This document shows positions 6,789-9,229 of a stretch of 9,229 bases of DNA, piece by piece. Made by a program: the position numbers and the translations under genes. A model generated the notes under the pieces. That model did no database searches. It was given only the letters and a program-made list of their open reading frames with translations, and was not told the DNA's origin. Source of the stretch: Sphingomonas sp. (GTDB lineage: Bacteria; Pseudomonadota; Alphaproteobacteria; Sphingomonadales; Sphingomonadaceae); contig JACCSV010000084.1 of assembly GCA_013812805.1 (NCBI GenBank), positions 1 through 9,229 on the forward strand. The letters run 5' to 3'. Within the stretch, counting starts at the first letter, position 1; the number at the start of each line of letters is the position of its first letter.

Positions 6789-8159
6789 CTAAGTTAAACT
6801 GCCTTCACCACTCGTAGCAGCAGCTGGAAGCCGAACGTGCGCGTGCAGGCCGCGACCGGATGGGCGGCTCAGGTACACGTCCCCCGCATGGGCTCGCGCG
6901 ATCCCGCGGGCAAGGGCGAGGCCAAGGCCCATCCCTCCAGTTGAGGGGTCGCGTGCGGCATCGCCCCGCTCGAACGGCGTGAACATTCGCTCCAGCGCGT
7001 CCTCCTTCATTCCCGGTCCGTCATCCTCGACCAGCAGCAGCGCGCTTTTACCTTCGCGCGATACCGAGCAGCGGGCGCCGCTTCCATATTTGACGGCGTT
7101 GTCAATAAGATTGGAAACCAGCCGACGCAAAGCCAGCGCATCGGCAATCACCTCCACCGGCGCCGATTGCACGACTGTCACGTCCGCGCCGGTGGCGGCG
7201 AAATCGTCCGCCATGGACTGGACGAGCATAGAAAAATCCAGCCGATGACGATTCAGCCCCGCCTCACCACGGGCGAAGGCGAGAACGCCGCCGATCATGG
7301 CGTCCATCCGCTCGATATCGCTAATTATCCGGTCCCGGTGGTCGGGAGGAGCATATTCCGCGCGAAAGCGGAGGCGAGTCAGCGGAGTCCGCAGATCGTG
7401 GGCTACGGCGGCGATCAAGCGGGTGCGCTCCTCAACGGCGTTTGCAATGCGGCGCTGCATTTCGGCAAGCGCGATTGCTGCCTTGCGCACCTCGCGGGGT
7501 CCGGCCGCGTGGAACGTAGCATCGGAATCACCACGACCCGCTGCTTCGGCGGCATCGGCGAAGGCGCGGATTGGGGCAACCAGGCGCCGAGTGAATAGCC
7601 AGGCGAGCGCCGCAAGCACCAGCGCGCTGACGGCCAGCCATACGAGGAAGAAGAGGCTGACGCCGAGTATTGGCGAAGGATCGCTCACAACGGTCCAGCG
7701 GCCATCAGCCTGTCGCACGGCGATGGCCGCATCTTCGAACGACGCCGCGCCTCCAAGTTTATAGGGCTGCGTCGGAAGCTCCCGCTCCGGCAGATATGGC
7801 ATTTTGAAGCGCAGCACCCACATAGCCCCGGGAATCGGGAGCTGCTGCTCGACCAGGACGTCGGCGGACGGCATTCCGAGGAGCTGCGCCATCATTACGC
7901 GTATCCGCCGCTCAAGCCGATCATCTCGCTCCCACCCATGCGGAGGCGCATCGACGGTTTCGACCGCGAGGGGAACGCTCCTGCGCTCGGCAGGCGGGGT
8001 GCCGCGGACGGCCGCGGCGGCCTCGTTCAGCGTGTAGGACTCGTGCGGCATCGGCGCGACGAGGACCGCGAGGAAGGTGGTGAGCTGGGCGGCAAGCGCC
8101 GTCGCTGCGACCAGCACCAGCGTCTGTGCAAAGAGCGGGGCGCGCGAAAGCCGGCTCAC
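6789..8159 (-). CDS. Sensor histidine kinase, EnvZ/OmpR-partner type
   Basis: GTG at 8159 opens a 456-residue product, overlapping the response regulator stop by four bases (GTGA), so the two are translationally coupled. Order: membrane helix 1 (about 10-36), periplasmic sensor region (about 37-164, no recognised fold), helix 2 (about 165-188), HAMP linker (about 189-241), dimerisation domain with AVAHDLRTPLTRLRFR (phospho-accepting H254), then the ATPase domain with N box NLIDNAVKYG (N350, N354), G1 DDGPGM (379-384), F box FTPFERG and G2 GGMGLGLALA (408-417). All catalytic boxes are intact. It should autophosphorylate H254 in response to an envelope signal and pass phosphate to D60 of the regulator encoded upstream. 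Location opposite a TBDR gene suggests a link to nutrient uptake; the signal is unknown. Confidence 0.95.
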   Translation of the reverse strand: MSRLSRAPLFAQTLVLVAATALAAQLTTFLAVLVAPMPHESYTLNEAAAAVRGTPPAERRSVPLAVETVDAPPHGWERDDRLERRIRVMMAQLLGMPSADVLVEQQLPIPGAMWVLRFKMPYLPERELPTQPYKLGGAASFEDAAIAVRQADGRWTVVSDPSPILGVSLFFLVWLAVSALVLAALAWLFTRRLVAPIRAFADAAEAAGRGDSDATFHAAGPREVRKAAIALAEMQRRIANAVEERTRLIAAVAHDLRTPLTRLRFRAEYAPPDHRDRIISDIERMDAMIGGVLAFARGEAGLNRHRLDFSMLVQSMADDFAATGADVTVVQSAPVEVIADALALRRLVSNLIDNAVKYGSGARCSVSREGKSALLLVEDDGPGMKEDALERMFTPFERGDAARDPSTGGMGLGLALARGIARAHAGDVYLSRPSGRGLHAHVRLPAAATSGEGSLT

Positions 8160-8878
8160 CGCATCACCGGCCGGACGGCGAACATGTAGCCTTCGCTTCG
8201 CACCGTGACGATGAGGTCGCGGCCATCCTCTCCTTTTAGCTTCTTGCGGAGGCGGCTGACCTGGACATCGATCGCGCGGTCGTAGACGTCTACGTCCGGG
8301 CCGCGGGCAAAATCGAGGAGCTGGTCGCGCGTTAAAACGCGCTGCGGGCGCTCAACAAAGGCGGTAAGCAGCCGGAACTCGCCCGACGACAGGGTCATGT
8401 CGACGCCGCCGGGCGAGCGCAGCTCTCGGCGGCGCGGATCAAAAGACCAGCCGGCGAACCGATAGCAGCCGCTACTGGCGGCGCATTCGACGCCCTCGCG
8501 CCGCCGCAAAACGGCGCGCACCCGGGCAAGGAGTTCGCGCGGACTGCACGGCTTGGGCAGGTAATCGTCCGCGCCAAGTTCAAGCCCGACGATTCGGTCC
8601 GTTTCCTCGCCCAGCGCGCTCAGCATGATTACCGGAATGCGGCCGGACGCGGAAAGCCGGCGGCAGATGGCGAGGCCGTCTTCGCCTGGCAGCATCAGGT
8701 CGAGCACCACCAGCGCTGGACGCTCAGCGCCTATCTCCAGGTCCATCTCGGCGCCATTGGAGGCCTGCGCCACACGAAAGCCATGCTGCACCAAGACGTC
8801 CCCGATCAGCTGCCGGATTTCGGGATCGTCGTCCACCAGCAGGATAAGCTCCCCCGGCTCCGTGGCTGGTATGTGCAT
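8156..8878 (-). CDS. OmpR/PhoB-type response regulator
   Basis: The 240-residue product starts at ATG 8878, with AAGG just upstream. The receiver domain (about 11-125) shows the acidic pair in LLVDDDPE (D16, D17), phospho-acceptor D60 in VVLDLMLPGEDG, S87 in IMLSALG and K109 in DDYLPKPCSPREL, all intact. After a linker, the winged-helix domain (about 142-237) reads LSSGEFRLLTAFVERPQRVLTRDQLL, then the recognition region YDRAIDVQVSRLRKKLK and the wing TVRSEGYMF. It is a DNA-binding transcription factor activated by phosphorylation, first gene of the pair with the kinase. The divergent TBDR gene starting at 9000 is the obvious candidate target, and the spaced inverted repeat at 8914-8951 a possible binding site; both are inferences from position. 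Confidence 0.96.
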   Translation of the reverse strand: MHIPATEPGELILLVDDDPEIRQLIGDVLVQHGFRVAQASNGAEMDLEIGAERPALVVLDLMLPGEDGLAICRRLSASGRIPVIMLSALGEETDRIVGLELGADDYLPKPCSPRELLARVRAVLRRREGVECAASSGCYRFAGWSFDPRRRELRSPGGVDMTLSSGEFRLLTAFVERPQRVLTRDQLLDFARGPDVDVYDRAIDVQVSRLRKKLKGEDGRDLIVTVRSEGYMFAVRPVMR

Positions 8879-8913
8879 GCCGCCTTATCCGCTCCTGCCG
8901 TTTCCCCAGTATT

Positions 8914-8951
8914 TCAGAACTGCAACAACACGAAATGCATTGAAATTCTGA
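8914..8951. promoter_or_regulatory. Spaced inverted repeat TCAGAA-N26-TTCTGA in the divergent promoter region
   Basis: TCAGAA (8914-8919) and TTCTGA (8946-8951) are exact reverse complements in the gap between the regulator start (8878) and the TBDR start (9000). Such arms could form an operator or part of the overlapping divergent promoters. Six-base arms this far apart can arise by chance, and I could not place a convincing -35/-10 pair. Confidence 0.3.
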
Positions 8952-8969
8952 GGCAACGCAGCCCGGGCA

Positions 8970-8991
8970 CCTCCTTTCCTCAACGGAGGGG
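8970..8991 (+). promoter_or_regulatory. Strong Shine-Dalgarno of the second TBDR, able to pair with an upstream CCTCC
   Basis: GGAGGGG (8985-8991) lies eight bases before the GTG at 9000 and decides that start. CCTCC (8970-8974) is an exact complement of GGAGG (8985-8989), with a ten-base loop TTTCCTCAAC. The hairpin would hide the ribosome-binding site. Confidence 0.5.
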
Positions 8992-8999
8992 AACCGATC

Positions 9000-9229
9000 G
9001 TGACGTACAAAGAGTTCAACGCATCCGGATCGATGCTGGCGATGACTGCCTGCCTGCTTGCACCGGCCGCCGCCGTCCAGGCGCAGGCGCCCCGGGGGCA
9101 GCAGCCCGCCGGCAGCGCGCAGGCTTCCGGCGTGAAAAAGCCCTCCGAAGCCCTTCCGCGCGATGGCGAAGTGGTGGTTACGGGAACACGCTCGGACGTG
9201 ATCGCCACTCCCGATCGGGTAAGCTTCAA
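9000..9229 (+). CDS. TonB-dependent receptor, N-terminal part (3' end outside window)
   Basis: GTG 9000 is chosen because GGAGGGG precedes it at proper spacing; an ATG at 9033 is possible but lacks a site and would shorten the signal peptide. The visible 76 residues contain a signal peptide whose hydrophobic core, MLAMTACLLAPAAAV, ends in AQA (cleavage near residue 28-30). A low-complexity Q/P/A linker follows, then DGEVVVTGTRSDVIATPDRVSF, the usual entry to a TBDR plug domain (EVVVTGTR resembles the TonB-box region). The DVIATPDRVSF wording recalls sphingomonad outer-membrane receptors of the FecA-like type, though so short a piece does not settle the subfamily. It is divergent from the two-component operon, which may control it. 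Confidence 0.85.
   Translation, partial: MTYKEFNASGSMLAMTACLLAPAAAVQAQAPRGQQPAGSAQASGVKKPSEALPRDGEVVVTGTRSDVIATPDRVSF

Noticed and set aside
6769..6789. GCCGG/CCGGC hairpin at the kinase stop codon as a terminator
   Set aside because: Only five base pairs with an eleven-base loop and no T-run on the minus strand; easily a chance match in GC-rich DNA.
8885..9229. Minus-strand 114-residue frame covering the divergent promoter and receptor start
   Set aside because: It is antisense to the clear TBDR signal peptide and plug start and runs through the promoter gap; a shadow of GC-rich coding DNA.

Overview
The window looks like chromosomal DNA of an alphaproteobacterium, most likely a sphingomonad (Sphingomonas, Sphingosinicella or a relative). 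The pointers are high GC coding DNA, TonB-dependent receptors (TBDRs) at both ends, a PhyH-type dioxygenase and a DUF3147 protein of types I associate with this group, and many copies of a short palindromic repeat that I recall from sphingomonad intergenic regions. The taxon is inferred from remembered family patterns, not from a search.

Layout. Bases 2-1276 (+) are the 3' end of a TBDR carrying an unusual 57-residue proline-rich tail, closed by a perfect hairpin. A 400-base gene-poor stretch follows. Bases 1680-2306 (+) are the N-terminal half of a CorA-type metal transporter that breaks off before its membrane helices. Two small minus-strand genes follow: a DUF4926-like protein that appears frameshifted (2259-2550) and a one-helix membrane protein with a WDWDDF motif (2583-2918). 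Next come a PhyH-family dioxygenase (3016-3693, +), a four-helix DUF3147 protein (3734-4084, -), a conserved protein of unknown function with an N-terminal membrane helix (about 4221-4721, +), and an exported serine beta-lactamase-like hydrolase with an extra N-terminal domain (4953-6431, +).

Between 2950 and 6640 the intergenic gaps hold at least eight copies of a 28-base REP-like palindrome, all in the same orientation. Three of them form a tandem array with an exact 35-base period. None is seen in the flanking TBDR or two-component genes. Together with the truncated corA, the frameshifted gene and the mixed gene orientation, this suggests a rearranged accessory patch between two more orderly regions.

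The right end is a coherent regulatory unit. An OmpR-type response regulator and a sensor histidine kinase overlap by four bases on the minus strand (8878 to 6789). They are divergent from the start of a second TBDR (9000 onward, +) across a 121-base gap. That gap contains a spaced inverted repeat and a hairpin that could mask the receptor's ribosome-binding site. The simplest reading is a two-component system that senses an envelope or nutrient signal and controls the neighbouring outer-membrane receptor.

I do not see a defence system, CRISPR array, transposase, tRNA or rRNA. The observations most worth checking are the TBDR tail, the REP-like repeats and their 35-base tandem array, the frameshifted minus-strand gene, and the masked start of the second TBDR.
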